Source: Ascidia mentula
Lineage: Eukaryota; Chordata; Ascidiacea; Phlebobranchia; Ascidiidae
DNA: 64,000 nucleotides
Assembly (NCBI GenBank): GCA_947561715.1
Contig: OX387198.1
Location: 5,704,001-5,768,000, forward strand
Reading direction: 5' to 3'
Shown here: positions 8,686-23,600 of the stretch, piece by piece
How positions within the stretch are numbered: the stretch's first letter is position 1
How the letters are laid out: every line of letters begins with the position of its first letter
The notes under the pieces: model-generated
Seen by the model: the letters and a program-made list of their open reading frames with translations, nothing else
Database searches by the model: none
Told to the model about the DNA's origin: nothing
Translations under genes and position numbers: made by a program

Positions 8686-11600
8686 GTAAATAGATTTTTA
8701 GTTTAACTTTGTTAAATGTTTTTAAACACGAGTTAAATGTTTTTAAACAGTACAAGTATGTTTTGGGATCAAATTAGCTGCTTTCAGTCGACCTGAAAGT
8801 TATTCACCAAAGATATCAACGTCCGAGAACTGATTTACCACAATACTGACTGGGCTGATTTAAAAATACTTTTTTGTTATTTTTCCTTGTCTATAGTTAC
8901 ATTACATACACATAAGCTGACACTAAATTTTGAATGGTGCTGTGTGCTAAGCAGTTATTTATTTTAGCTATTCTGGATACCTTATTTATTGGCGTCATTA
9001 CACTTTTCAGGAGATCAACTCTGAAATTTTGGGTCAACGAGACAACGTTGAATCGACCAAGGAACATTTCAACAGTTTGTGTAGGAAGTTTCAGACACCT
9101 GAATTGACATCGGTACAAGAAAAGGTTTCAAAACTTACCACAAAATACGAAGAGATCAGCAAGCTCCTTTCCAAAGGTATTTTTCACAAGTTTATTCGGT
9201 ATACAGTATTAAGTATGTCCTTCGAAGTTTCCAAAATTTGAAACATAATTACAACTGTATGAATTGCAACACATAAAGAATGTCACATCATTTCGCAAAC
9301 TAAAGTACAGCCACTGTTGCAGGTGCGTTTATTTCCCTTGACTACAAAATTATGGCAGTATGAGATATTACGTGTACTGAAAAATTTCGAAAAATGCGAT
9401 GAAAATGCAAACCATAGCTTTACTGAATTTCTGACATTGTGTAGTAATGGACAATCTGGAGGGAAGACTGGACGATAATTTCAACGATGCAGTGAAAGAT
9501 TTTTATGCTTGGTTCCGCTCCTCGAAAGAGGTGGTCGGCGCATGCGCAGACACGTCTGGTGATGTTCCCGCATTAGAAGAAAAACTAGAGGTAAAATTGT
9601 TGCAAATAAACTAACGTTCAAACTGTTTCTAGTTTTCTTTAAAAAATTAATTGTCAACTGAGCTATAGACAGTTGTGCGCACGCTGTTTCGACCTGTGAG
9701 GTATCATTAGTGCCTCTGGTAACTGTAGCGCTGGATTATCTTATTATGGGTTGAAAAAGTATTCTTCACAGTCTCCAGCTCAATGATTATTACGGATCTT
9801 ATATGCTTGTGTATTAGTCTAATGTTGTTGTAATGAGACTTTAACTTATGACGTTCCACAAAATCTATGAATACAGTTTTGTAACAAGTTCATCGGTGTT
9901 TATTTAAACATAAAAATACACGCACACAGAAACTGCAAAATTTCGTGGCGAAAATCGAAGAAGGCGAGAACCGTGTGAACAAAGTTGTGACGAGTGGTGA
10001 GATTTGTTGCGACGCACAACTTTCCAGAGCAAGTTCAGATTCCGTGCAGCAACAAATGCAAAATGTTAAGGACGAATGGCATGACTTTCTGGCACAAGTA
10101 CAGGTAACTTTAAACGCCTTTGCTGTAGCATTTATTTTTTTTAGTAGCAAATATTTTTTTCCAAAGTGTTAATTTTGTGTTTATGGTGTTTACTGAGGCG
10201 ACAACATGATGTCTTTTTTAATCTACTCAAGCAAAACATTTCAAGCATAAATCAAACCTAACTACATAAGCCTTAAAAGTCTTGCCATTTCTGACCACCT
10301 ATAAACGCCTACCAGGAGTACTAATTAAAGCGTGCAACTTTGGCAGGATCAACGGTCGAACCTTGAATCTTCACTTGCCGTGCTGAGGTCACTTGAGGAC
10401 AATCGCAAGGAATTGGCCAGGTCACTGAAGGTCATCGAAAGATCTTTGCGCGATGAAGAGGAGCCCAAGGACGACCTCGACGCCAAAATTAAACAATTGG
10501 AAACTTTACAAGTAAAAATGTCGCATATGGTATTTCACGATAAGGAAAGTTGCTGTTCATAGCTCGACATCACCACCTAATGATCTTCCCGTCTACCGTT
10601 TATTTTTTCTATTTTATTTGAACAAGAGGTTTATTGCCTTTGTGATATAGAACTATTTCTAGAACTTTCATTTTTGTTATGTTTATGACCTGGTTAGCTT
10701 TGACAAGGTCTATTTAAAACGAATCGTTTTTTCACATAGGCTTTGAACAAGGAGTTATCGGGCAAAAGCAAGCAAGTGGAAAACCTCATGCAACAAGCTC
10801 ATGATCTCGTTGAAGGCGACTCGTCACAAGGTGGCAGTGCACGAAAGGCACAACAATTAATCACAATGTACCACGGATTATGCCGTAAAGCAAAGGTTGG
10901 TACCAGATGCATGGAAAGAGTCAAAGTCTTTCGCCTGTTGCAATGACTGCGATTCGGTTTTTATCCTATGTATTCTTTCGTATCGCGAATGTAACACCCA
11001 ACTTGGGTGATAGAAAGCGTCGGTGGCTCTTTTAATTAAATAACATTATTATGTAACCATTGCCCACATCTGAGCATGTAACGTGTATTGCAGGAGCGTT
11101 TGCGGGTTTGCGATCAAAGTGTAAATGATCAGCGGCAGTACGATGATGCACTTGCATCAACTAAGGCTTGGCTCCGATCGGCGACTACCAAACTCGATGC
11201 ATGCGTTGAGGCGACTCAACAAGCTGTGGATCAACTTGAACTCGAGGCCAGGTAGTAACTCTTCCTCAAAACGTGCATTTGTTTTAAAAGGTTTTAAGTA
11301 TTTGAAAACGCAATCGTTTGATGGCAGATTGCCTTATTTATGTGTTGCTAATGCCATAAAAACACAAAATTTTACAAAAAAAAAATTTAAAAAATAGATA
11401 AAAAATTTTAGTAAAAAAAAAATACAAAATATTTGCCACACCGATGTTCAGTGGTACGAAAAAACATTTGCTAATATTTATTTACGTTTGTGACGTAGAC
11501 TGGTGGACGTGCAAAGCCTGCTGTCATCTCTACAGGAAGGAGAAGTTAAACTGAACGTTGCGCTTGGCAAAGGGGAGAGAGCGTCCCAATCATCAACCAT

Positions 11601-14600
11601 TGATGGAAAGCACAAAATACATGAGTATGTTTTCTATTATAATACAGAAGTTACAACCTAACTTATAAAATACCCAGGATCTGTTGTTGGTAACCGGAAT
11701 ACTTGGTAATAGTTTTATTACGTTTGTTTTTAGCGACCTGACTGAACTTAAAAGTAGCTACGAAGATCTGAGCGACAAGTTAAGCGACAGAAAAGTCAAG
11801 CTTTCTCAAAGACTCGCCGATTGGCTGCAGTACACCCAGTCACGTGATGAACTCGTTACCTGGTTGGACGAAAACGACGCATTGTTCGCCGGTCGCCCCG
11901 CCCTTGCCGTTGACCTCAAGGACAAGGAGGCCCAGTTGGAAAAATACAGGTGGGTTATTCCAACAAAACCAGTATCCAATTTTGTTTCTCATCACATTTA
12001 TTTACAGCAAAATCTTTAGAATTTAAATTCAATTGTTATGGCTCCTTTGCATATATTTAATATTGAAGTTTTTGAAAATTTGCAAAGCGGACGTTAGTTC
12101 GGCATATATTAAAATGCGGTTTATGATAAATGAGTTCTGTCCAGTGCACTATCTTATCGTGGTAAGTCACCAACCATAGTTTTCTGTGTAAAGGTTGATC
12201 GAAGAAGACGTTTCTTCCCACGAGGAAACGATCGATTCGTTGCGCAACAAAGCTATTCGTCTTAACAGGGAGGGAGACTTCAAGGTAAGAATCCAAGCAA
12301 TACAAACTACTCACTTCACATACCCTAAAATGCCCCAAGTAGTCTGTGTGTGGATCTAAACCACAACTACAAACTACAACCTGGTGATCACTGTACCTTC
12401 AGTAATAGCAATACATAGTAAAAAGCATTCACCAAATAAATAGGACCAGTCCGGTAAATTTTTAGCAAGTGTTTTTTGAGTGTATTTATATTCCTAAAGT
12501 TTATGAGTACATGCATAGAAATTGAGTAAAGAATGCAACCGTGTCTGTTCAGGCCATTGAAGAACTTTACGAACAAGTGTGCGAAAAAGCACTGGAGCGT
12601 GTCGCGCAGCTGATTCGTTGCGTTGAAGAACACGCGAGTTACTACGAGGCGTCACGTGACTTTGTGGATTGGTGCAACTCGGCCAAAGAGGAACTCGACC
12701 GCTGGTCTGACGTCACTGGCACGGACAAGGACGCAATACAGAAAAAGTTGCAGAAAGTGCAGGTAGGGTATGGCTGAAAAATGTGGGAAATTGAACGATC
12801 TTTTTTTGTATCACGCGTATTGTTTTGACGCAACAAGTTATTTTATTATATATATTTGTATATTTTTGTCTGCAATTATATTTTTTGAACTTTTCAGAGC
12901 CTGAAAGCAACGAGAACATACGGAAGACAAAAACTAGACACAGCAATAGACATCGGTGATCACGTGATTGCGGATACCGCCGAATCGGGTCGCGATGTCA
13001 TCAAAACGGAAATTGAAAGGTGGGACATGAGAATTTTGTTGAAAACGATTCATGTCTTACAAGCAATGATGAGCTGTAGACAGTACTGCATAAAGTTTCG
13101 ACCTGTTGCAATATCTGACCGGTCGAAGCAGTGTGCATAATTGTATGCATGTCACTAATCATTATTGGCTCATTGTTTGAAGAGATTTGCAACAAGTTAT
13201 AGTTGATACTACTATATCTTAGATTCTCCTTTGGATTGCTTGTTGTTCTTACATATTTGACTGTATGTAGTTTGTAATGATTTCTTTTTTGTTAAACACG
13301 TTTTTTCTCGTTTGCAGTTTAAAGGAAGAATGGAGATCATGGGACAGATCTCTGATCGAAACCGAGATCTCACTCGAATCGCGGTTATCTCAAGTCACCA
13401 AGTACGAGGAGAGTTTCGAGATCGAACGATCCGCTCTCGCGGACGCGCTTGAACGCTTCCAGTCTCGCTTGAACGATTTGGACGTGGATGAAGTGTTGGA
13501 TGCGAACACATCTTTTGATGAGGTTGACGGACAACAACAACCACAAAATACTACCGCCATCTTGAAGAAGTGCAAGGTAGTAAATAGCGACGGTTTTGCG
13601 ATTATAAAGCTTTGGTGATTTCATCTGACACGTCTCTTTTTACCAGGTGATCAGTCAAGCTCTAAACGGCCTCCAGGAGTCCGTAGACACACTCAAGGCA
13701 AGACTGAACACGATGTGTCGAACTTACCAGGGTCCGGAAATCGACCAACTTTCGAAAGACGTCACTGCCGCTTTGCAAAGGTAAGCAAACGAAAATGACC
13801 CCAAAACTGGTTTGACGAATTTGTACAAACAGGTACGATGCGAATCGTTTAAAAACCGATAAGTGTCGACTGAACTGTGAGCGCGGGTTGAACGAGACCT
13901 TCCAGAATTCTGTGCGAGAGTTCGATCTGTGGATTAAGTCAAAGAAGGACGCGGTTCACAAATACGGGGAAATATCCGGAGATCGCGAGGTGGCGCAAGA
14001 GAGGTTACAACACCTGCAGGTGAGCAGCAGTCACTTCCTTGCAGAAATAGCAACTTTTATTGTAAAAAAGAAAGGCTTTATTGTGATGCCATCGTTGAAG
14101 CCTATTTTCCCATGTCAGGATTCTTTTGGTGTTTAGAGCCACCCATTGACCTGACAGCAGAAATATATTTATCGCTGCAGGCGCTTCTTGGCGGCGTAGA
14201 TGCGGGACAGACGAAGCTCAATGCTGTGTTGAACACCAGTGAATGTTTGTTGGCTGTTGTCGGTCCTGAAGTATCTGGGTCTGTTCGACAGCAAAGCAAA
14301 TTGTGCAAAGACAACTGGAGGAACTTTCTCAACGCGTTGCAGGTATATGTTTTGTCTGCAATGGAAGTTATAACGTACCTTTACAACGTTAAGACATAAT
14401 AGTTATGGCAGGGCCACTGTTTCGACCCAATATGTCTCCGATCTTGTCAGCTAAATAGCCGGCGAAACTTCCACTTTGAGGTGACCATACAGCCACCATT
14501 AACCATTGGGTACCAAACTAGGTGTAACCCGACGGAAACTAACGAAGGTGGAAACATTGTGGGCAACCAAAAGTTAAAACCAACAGTTTCGTGTCTGCAG

Positions 14601-17600
14601 CTCGCTATAAAAACATTATTGGTTCTATTGCTTTTCATAACAGTTATGTATTAGTCAATGTGACAATCGGTAAAGCACTAAACAAAATGCTGTCTTTTGA
14701 GTGTCATATGTAACAACAACACACTGTTTCCACCCAGGATCGGGAACAGGGATTAAGAAATCACGTCGACCAACTGAAGGAGTTTGACACAAATGTGAAT
14801 GAGATAACGGAGTGGCTTCAAACAGTGGAAGCGAAATTTGAAGCTGAGTCTGGACTGAAAGCAACCATAGGCCTGAAAAAGTCCCAGCATAATGCATTTC
14901 AGGTAAGAAGGAACAACCAAACCTGTTAAACCATCTCTAAGTACATTTAAAAAGCCTCAATAAACACAAATGTTTCGTTTACACATGCAGGTCATTCGCT
15001 TTATGTGTGCTATGTTTTAGCTTAGTATAAAAACTTGTTTCGTACAAATAATTCTGCAGTATATTTTCTTTTGAAAACTAAATTACTATAAAACCGTCTT
15101 ACGATAGTGTATTTATTAATCGTTTACTTATTGATAAGCTGATAACGTTTATGTAACTTCAGACACTTGGGGGCGATATTGCCGATCATCAATATAAGTA
15201 CGAACGTATGAAGAGGAAAGCCCAGAAACTCGGTTCATCGCTGGAGCTAACTAGACTCAACCAGCTGCTTACCAGATATCACACAGTCACCAAACAAGTG
15301 CAAGTATGGGAACAACTATTTACAATTGAATACTTATGTTACGAAGAGGTCATAATCTTAGAATTAAAGGCCGATAATTGGTTTACAATAAACATTCCAA
15401 GACGTTATTTCTGTTCGCCTGGGCTTTTGCGTGACTTTTACTGCCAAAATCCACTCCAATACAACAATGATTTTTTTTCCAATTTTTCAACATTATTGTC
15501 ACTTGCAATATTGTAAAATGAGAATATACAAACTACACAGGACGCACTGAAGCGAAGCGAGCAGCACGTGACCGAGCACCAGGCGTACCAGACTGCCTTC
15601 ACCGAGTGTCAAGAGTGGATGAACGATTTCGGCCACAGGATGGAATCATATTGTAACCTGGCCGGTGGTAAACATATGCTGGAACAAAGACTCAACAAGC
15701 TCGACCAACTGCTTGCTTCCAGACAAGATGGAGAAATTAAACTTAACGTCATGCTAGGTATGAAAGTAGTGACAATATTTAATATTTTTCATCTACTTTT
15801 TATTGCAATTACCCAGAGCAGTGGTTTTCTAACGGGGCGTTGTAATGATATTTTAATGTTGTCGGGTCACAATTTTAACAAACACAATATTTTTCAAGTG
15901 AGACTTCTTCCACTAAGACAAATATAGGAACAAATCGCCCTTAAAGAATTATCAGTGACATTGAAGAAACTACTGACTTGAAGAACATTAGTAACATAAA
16001 AATAAAATAAGAACTTATAATATTAATAGGTCGCGGCGAAAAAATCCTCGAATCAACAGCCGCCAAGGGGCGTTCGGCCATTGAGAGTCAAATGCAAAAC
16101 CTTCAGGACTCTTGGGAGAAGTACACAACACAAGCTGACCAGTGGAGGTTCGTTGTTTTCCACTGTGTGAAAATGTGTGATATCGCGCATTGCATTTTTA
16201 CATCATTTACATCACGTGACAGGGGAAAACTGGCCGCTTGTATTGCATTGTGGGAAGAATACGACGAGTCCGTGAAAAACGCGCAGTCGTGGTTGGAACA
16301 AGCCGAACAGGCCATTAAGTGTGAAAAAGAGGCAAGGGCAATTCAGGTATACATCCAATATACTGCCGTTGTAACGAAATGTACTGCCTTATCCAAATCT
16401 GTTTTAAAAATGATGTCAGCTTCCTATGGATAGCGCTGCTAGATTTACAACAAAAATGATTTTGTCCAAATTTTGTTCTACTAATTGCTTTCTCTTTTTA
16501 TTTTTGTGTAAACTTAACATATCGTGTGATTTAGCCTTCAGCGGCCGACTCGACTTTCGCCGACCTGGAAAAGTGCCAGGCGCTCTACCGTGACGTCAAA
16601 CAGCGTTCCACGGTAATCGAGAAAGCCCAGTTGTGCGCCAACAAGATTGCGGAGTGCACTGGGGATGCTGGAGGAACCAGAGTTGATACCGCGGAACTTC
16701 GTGATCTTTACCAAGACACTCTGAACGCTGCTCAAGGTGCAATAGATAGTTGTGGCCAATCTGCTTTTCAAATTCACTAAAATTAAATTCACAACACAGG
16801 TAAAGTATATTAGTGAATGACAGACAGTGCATGCTGTTTCGACCCACTCATCAGTTCAGCTGGTGGCCGAGGGCGGCCCTGCCGGCTAACTAACAAGGCA
16901 GGACTATCCACGTTTGTGGTGACTTTGTTGTCATCGTGCGCGCTGTCTGCAGCCCACTGATCATCATGGGTTCATTTGCTTCTACATAAATTATGTTGTT
17001 ATTATTCTTGACACTTGTTTTGTGTGTTGTTGAATTGTGATAATTTGAAGTCTTTTTATACAAACATGGGTTATTGTTGCAGCACTATTGGATGAAGTTG
17101 AAAGTGCGGCCGAATCTGCCAAGTCTTACCACCAAGCCTTGCACATTTTTACTGACTGGTTTTCCGGAAGGCCGGTGGAGTTGTTCAGACTTTCCGACCA
17201 GACCGGGGGAAAAGAAATACTTGCGGAAAACCTCAAAGTGATAATTTGATTTCTATGTGCATTTGCATTGTTTGAACGACAGAAATTCCTGTGTATCACG
17301 TGTTAGAAGAATATGTAGTGTTTCAATGTGTAAAGTTAAGTTTTTTGGTCCTAAAGGCATCTGAAGCTTGTTTCATGCAAAAGAAGTTGTTTTAAATGGT
17401 GAACTTTCTACTCTTTGCAGGCCTTGCAACAAATCGAGAAGGAAATACCCGAGGGCGAGGAGAAACTAAAACAAGCTTTCAATGCTGGGAAGAAGAGCGG
17501 CTCTGACAAAACTGTCAAACTGCAGTTGCAGGTATAACATTTTAAAGCAGGTTTACAAATATTTTGATGCTGAAGCTATCAGGCATAATCTTCAATAAAC

Positions 17601-20600
17601 TCAAGTCACTTCTGGCTAAAAATTATTTGCACGGTCGACGTTTCGGTCCGCATGCAATCATTGTCCTGATCACAAATATTGTGGTAATAACTCAAATAAA
17701 AAATGTGACTGTTGTGATTGTCGTTAAATAAATGTTCCGCGAGCACAAAAGAAAACATCGTAATCGGGCAGAAACACATTAAAATCGACGCCGAATTTAT
17801 CGATTAATTCAATTGTAAATCGCACTTGTTCAAACATACTCGTGTTTCACGAATTTTCCCTTAAATGACCGCGCATCTATTTGAGCTTTGAAATCTTCTA
17901 AACGTCGATATATCCGACCACAGAACCTGAAAGAGGAATGGAAAAACTACAGGAAATCGTTGACTGATTCTTTGAGACAAACAAGCACTCTTCTTGACGA
18001 ATTGGAAAAATACCACAAGATATGTGTGAGCTTCGAGGATTGGCTCAACGCCATGGAACAGTGTCCTGATAACGAGGTAATTAAATCTATGGGAATACAT
18101 TTTGGAGATAAACACAGTGTTTAATAAATACGTTCTGGTTGAACTGTAGACGCAAATATTTTAGTTTTGAATACTAAAGTGGTATAATTAAAATGAAAAG
18201 GCTTGTTTCTTTATCTCGTTTCGTTTAGTATTTAACATAGAAATTGTAAATGACCTTCAATTAAACAAGTATTTTCGGTGAATAAAAAATTTGCGAAAGC
18301 AAATGATTTAAAACACGTTTAACCCAGGTTTCATTGACTGGCAACTTACAAGAGAATCGCGACTCTACTGAACGATTCCGGCATTACACCGACGAGATAA
18401 CGAACAACCGACACAAACTGGAGAAACTCAACAAAGCTGCACAAAACCTACTCGAAACTTGTGCGCCATCTGACGGAAGCATGAGCAAGCAGGTAACAAT
18501 TTTCAGTAAACAATAGATCCTTTCAACCACAAATATTAAAAAAAAAGTAACGGATTTGGCAATTACCGTATATGTTAAGATATCTTACAATACGTCATGC
18601 AGGTTTTTTTTTATCTGTGGCGTTATCGTTAAAACACCCTGTTCGATTGTGATTTTGAATTGCAATACTGGCAAGAGTTTTTCGTGATAAATAATTAACA
18701 TCACAAATTGTGTAACATCAGATTCTGCAATGCTTGTAAGTGGTGCTGATAGTATATTTCATTACCATTTTCTCACCAGGTGACAGAGCTGAGTTCACGA
18801 TATCAGTCACTCTTGATGAAATGCAAGAGTCGCTTGAGGGCGTATCAGAGCGCAGTCCAGATTCAGTCTGACTACCAGGAGCAAAGTGACGAGTTTGACC
18901 AATGGTTGAACACCGCTGCTGAACGTTTTGCTGTGCAGGTATCGGCCGAGATGGCACACCCCGATACAACTGATGTGAGTTTCTTAAATTCTCTCTCTAG
19001 TTCTTATAAAATCTGTAACGTAGTGAAACACGTTTGAGAAACTATTGGTTCCCAAGTAAAAATCGATTGATTGCCTTTGAATGATAAACTTTTTTTGCAA
19101 CATATTTCCGATAGATTACTGTGTATAATACTTTGTATTACTTTGGTTTATAATAAAAGATCTAACAGTCTTGTAACTACGTTATTTTGTACAGGAGCGT
19201 TGTGAAAAACTAGATGATCTCCTCGTTGAATTTGAATCGAAGAAAGTTCAGCTCTCGCAAATATCGGAAAAGGCGAACAAACTAATACAAGCTATTGGTT
19301 CGGAATACCAAGCAGAGATCAGTGCACAAACTTCCACGCAGCAGGGCGATTTCCAGGTTTGTTTTAGAGTCTCTTTAAATGTACTTGATGTACCTCGGTT
19401 TTATGACCAAGCCTGCTTTGCATAGCCTGAACATACTGTACGTTTTTTGTGTATATTAACATAATAGTAAATGGGGGTCTGGTCATACAGCAACGTGCGA
19501 AAAACTGTCAGTTGTATCGTTTTACTGTCGTATGTCCAAAGTATTGCCGTTTGTTCGTATCGAGTAAAGCGATATGAAATAAAGTAGTAATAACGGTTTC
19601 GTATCTATACAGGAGTTGTATGCAAGCATTCAGACAGCTCAGCGCACCATGCGGCGCAATCTACACCTGCAGAAGGATTACAGCAACGCGTTGGATTCCC
19701 TTAAAAGTTGGCTAGCCGACGCCATGTCGAAAGTGGAAAATAAACCGGAAATGAAGTACGAGTTGTTCGAGAAGAAAGCCCAACTTGCCAGGTATGCGTT
19801 TGTTTTCTAAACATTACTGTGACGTCACTTTCCTAGAAACAACATCATTAGAATTTTCACAGTAATGTTTACAGGCAGGGACCATTATATACATGAGGAA
19901 TTGCAATTATTTGATGGTTTTGAATTTTAGGTACATTGGATATCAAGAAGACATCGGTAAACACCAAGAGACTCTGCGTGACGTAGCGCACAAGTCCGAC
20001 CGTTTGTCTGCGCAGTCACGTGACCCGCGTGACGTCGAGCAGGTGAACGAGAAGTTTCAACGGGTCGCTCATCTCTGTCACCAGAGAATAGACGAGCTGA
20101 AGGTGAAGGTAAGTGGAATCAAAGTGCCTTCGTTGGTATGTTTTGCCATGGTACTGAGGAAAATGTATTGTGTACTAAGGTGAAATCACATCAGGAATAT
20201 CACGACGCCGTGCAGTCGGCGGAGAAATGGTTGCTCGGGAAATCGTCGCAAATCATGATGGTTTCGTCCCAAGTGAGTCGGTCTCTTATTGGAAATCTCG
20301 ATTTAATCCATTGATCATTATAGTTTCCTGTCCATGTATTGTGTATGTCATGTATTGCCTTGAACACTCAAGATGAAAAAACTTTGTGCAGGACCTCGGC
20401 GAGTCAGGCTCCGAGTCTTCTCCTGCTTCCACTGTAGAGGATCTTCTGGTGGAGTACAGAGGAGTGCAGGAGGAAATCTCCAACTTCCGAGTGGAGGTGC
20501 AGGCCGCATCCAATCTCGGCAAGAAACTTCTCAATGAGTACGAAGATGGAAAGAAGGAACCGCTGGAAAGTCAAATTCAAAATCAACTTTCAAGCCTCCA

Positions 20601-23600
20601 GGTAAATGACAGTTGTGATAGCACGTTATAAGCTAGGGTCGGGTATATTGGTACGTGGCTGTGAACACGTCACCATTAATATACGTTAGAGTACAGCAAA
20701 TTTTTGCACACATTTTCTTAAACATACTGTATATTCCCATATAGTGTGGCGACCCCGCTTTAAATCTGCTTAAAAAGTCATCAAATTCTGCAAAGGAGGT
20801 TCATCAATGTGTAAGGGGAGAACATATTTACGTTTAGGCGACTTATGACACCGTCCACGCTGCCGCTGCGCAGCTCGTGCGCCGCCTAACGGAAGTCGTT
20901 CACAAACATCAAGACTTGAGCGTGAAACTGGAACAGACTGGCGCCTGGCTCGCCGAACAGCAATCTTCTATCCGTGTTGCATGTGCTTACCCTTCTGCCA
21001 ACCTGTACGAGGCTATACGTCGTGTCAAGGACATCGCGCTGCTATTGGAAGACGTGAAAGGTAGAGTTTAACACCCGATAACCTCCTTGATTTTTGTTCA
21101 TCCAAGTACGATGTGATCAATGTTGCAGCTCGGGAGATTTTCGTCGAGGACAGCATGATACGTGACCCAGAACAGACACGCCCATTGGAGAAAAAGTTTG
21201 CCGAATTTAAGAAAGAGTTAGAATCGTTGTTGGCCGAGGCAGCGGAAGCGGAATCCGGATGGAGAACTGTGATGGACATTCTCAATGATTTCAAGGTAGT
21301 AGAACATTACATATAACACTAAAAAATGCAGTAAACAAATGGGAGAAGTTCTTCGGTACAACTATGTTGCGTTACTTACAGGAATGGTTACTGGATACTG
21401 AGAAGTTGCTACACAGGCTTGAAGACTCACCAGCGGAGGCCACGTCATCAGCTGCCAAAGAGCACGCCCTCAAGTGTAAGAAGGTTTATGACGAAGTGAC
21501 CGACAAAAAGGGAATGATTGCACTCCTGGACGACAAATACCGCCAACTACTGGGCGAAAGTAAGATTTTTATGTATTTACGCGGAAAAAGTTGTCTGATC
21601 TTACCTTTGCTATTTGCTTGCTGTATATTATGAGAGAATAGCATTTTGTCATTGATATTTCATACAAATTATATTATTTGATGTTTCTGTTGGAAGTTAC
21701 TTGCTTTGGTCCCTATCGTTTGTAATTTTGAGGGTATAGCATTTTGTTATCGGTGTTACGTACAATACTTGTGATTTAAGGCAATTTGATCGGATAAATT
21801 TTCATTGAAGTGTGCCACCTGTAGTGCTTCACAATGAAACCCAGGCCACTACTCATTATTTGTTTCTTATTACGGGCTCAGCTTTAACACGTTTCAACTT
21901 GCATTCTATTCAAATCAACGTTGGAATGTAGAGTGTGCCAACCAGGTTCTCAGACGGTTCAAAACGCTTGACTATCTTGCAATATTGTTTATTGATGATT
22001 CTTCGAGATGAACAAATGACCAGTGCTGTAGATCAGTTGGTGAAATTCGAAGTTTAAAATGAGGCGAAATAAAAGTAGTTCCTACTACAGTTTTGTAAGC
22101 TTTCATTTACACACAGGAGAAAATGACGACTCGGAGTTTCACGATCTCATCTCGCAGTGGGAGCGACTTTTTGCTCACGCCACAAACCTACACCAATCAC
22201 AAGAACGCAACCTCAGCGCTACCCAAGACTTCAACTTGTAAGTTTAGGTTTAGCACAAGTACTGCTATTTTGTATTGGTGATTAACAAGAGGTCTTGTGG
22301 TCGTGGAGAGTTTTATTTCGACTTCAATGCAATTTACTTAGTCACAGAAACATGTGACTTTATTAAACTGAAGCTTGCCAGTAAATATCAAGATTAATAT
22401 TTCCCTACAGTAAACTACAATATGTTGCATTTTTTTCTACACCTATAAACGTGTATGTTCCATAGCTATCTCAACGAAGTTGAATCACTGACTCAACACT
22501 ATCAATCTGAAGCCGATCTCTTGCTTCGTAACGTAGTGGATAGCACACCAGCCCGTTTGGAGAGGGCAAAGGTGGGTGTTGCCATCGTCTGATGTTATGT
22601 TTCGAGTACCCACTCGTATGTGTATATTTGAGTGCATCAGTTCAAACTCGGGAACGATACTCCAATATTTGGTCTGTTGATTGGCCATGTAGTTTGGTGC
22701 AGTTGTTTTAAAATCGCAGCCCTGCTTATGCCATGTTCGCTGTTGGAGTGTGTTAACTTATCGGTAAAAAAGGCGTACATTCCTAATGTGTCTATGTTTA
22801 AGAATCCGTAGACACAGAAAAGTTTACCTGTAATGCGCTGAGTTTGAGTTTGGCGTATAGAGGCTAAATTTGTACGTTTTCAAGGTCAGATATTCGGTGA
22901 CATAGGTAGCTTACAGTATGTCTGGCCGGCTTTTAGTTTTGTTGAACATGCAGGCGCTTGTCATGGAAATGCAAGACAACAAAAAGATGCTGGACGCACT
23001 GACTGAACGCCTGGATAACCTTACGCCACGCATGAACGCGCACGACGCTGAGATGGTAGAAGACAAAGTGAGGTATGATATTGATATCCAGAAGAACTGA
23101 TCAATTGAATTTGAGGCAATTTTTGTGTAAATCAATGTATACATGTGCAAACGTTTCTGACACAGAGGTTTCCCTGGTGCAAATCTCTTACCATTAGATT
23201 AGAACTGTTATCATTTCGTTCTGTTTCAGACATTTGAATCAGCGTTGGATCGAAGCTGAGCAGAAGCTTCAATCCCGGGCTCAGTTGTTGGAAAGCACGG
23301 CGTGCGAACATCGTGAATACCGCAGGCAACTGGACGCTACCCGATCTTGGCTACGAGCTCTTATCGATAAAGTTACAGATCCCGTCCCCATGACTCTCAG
23401 CGTGGAAGACTTGAACGCCGCACGACAAAAACATAGCGTGAGTTCTGGATCTTTGTAATTTATGTGATTGGGTACTTTCTAGGAAGACGGTTTCTTACCT
23501 CGTGCGCAATATAGACCAGCCTACTTGTAAATCTGAGTGTAATACGTTGCATTGACTGACCCGATAAAAGTAGAGAATTTCGTAGAATTTGAAAACCGGT

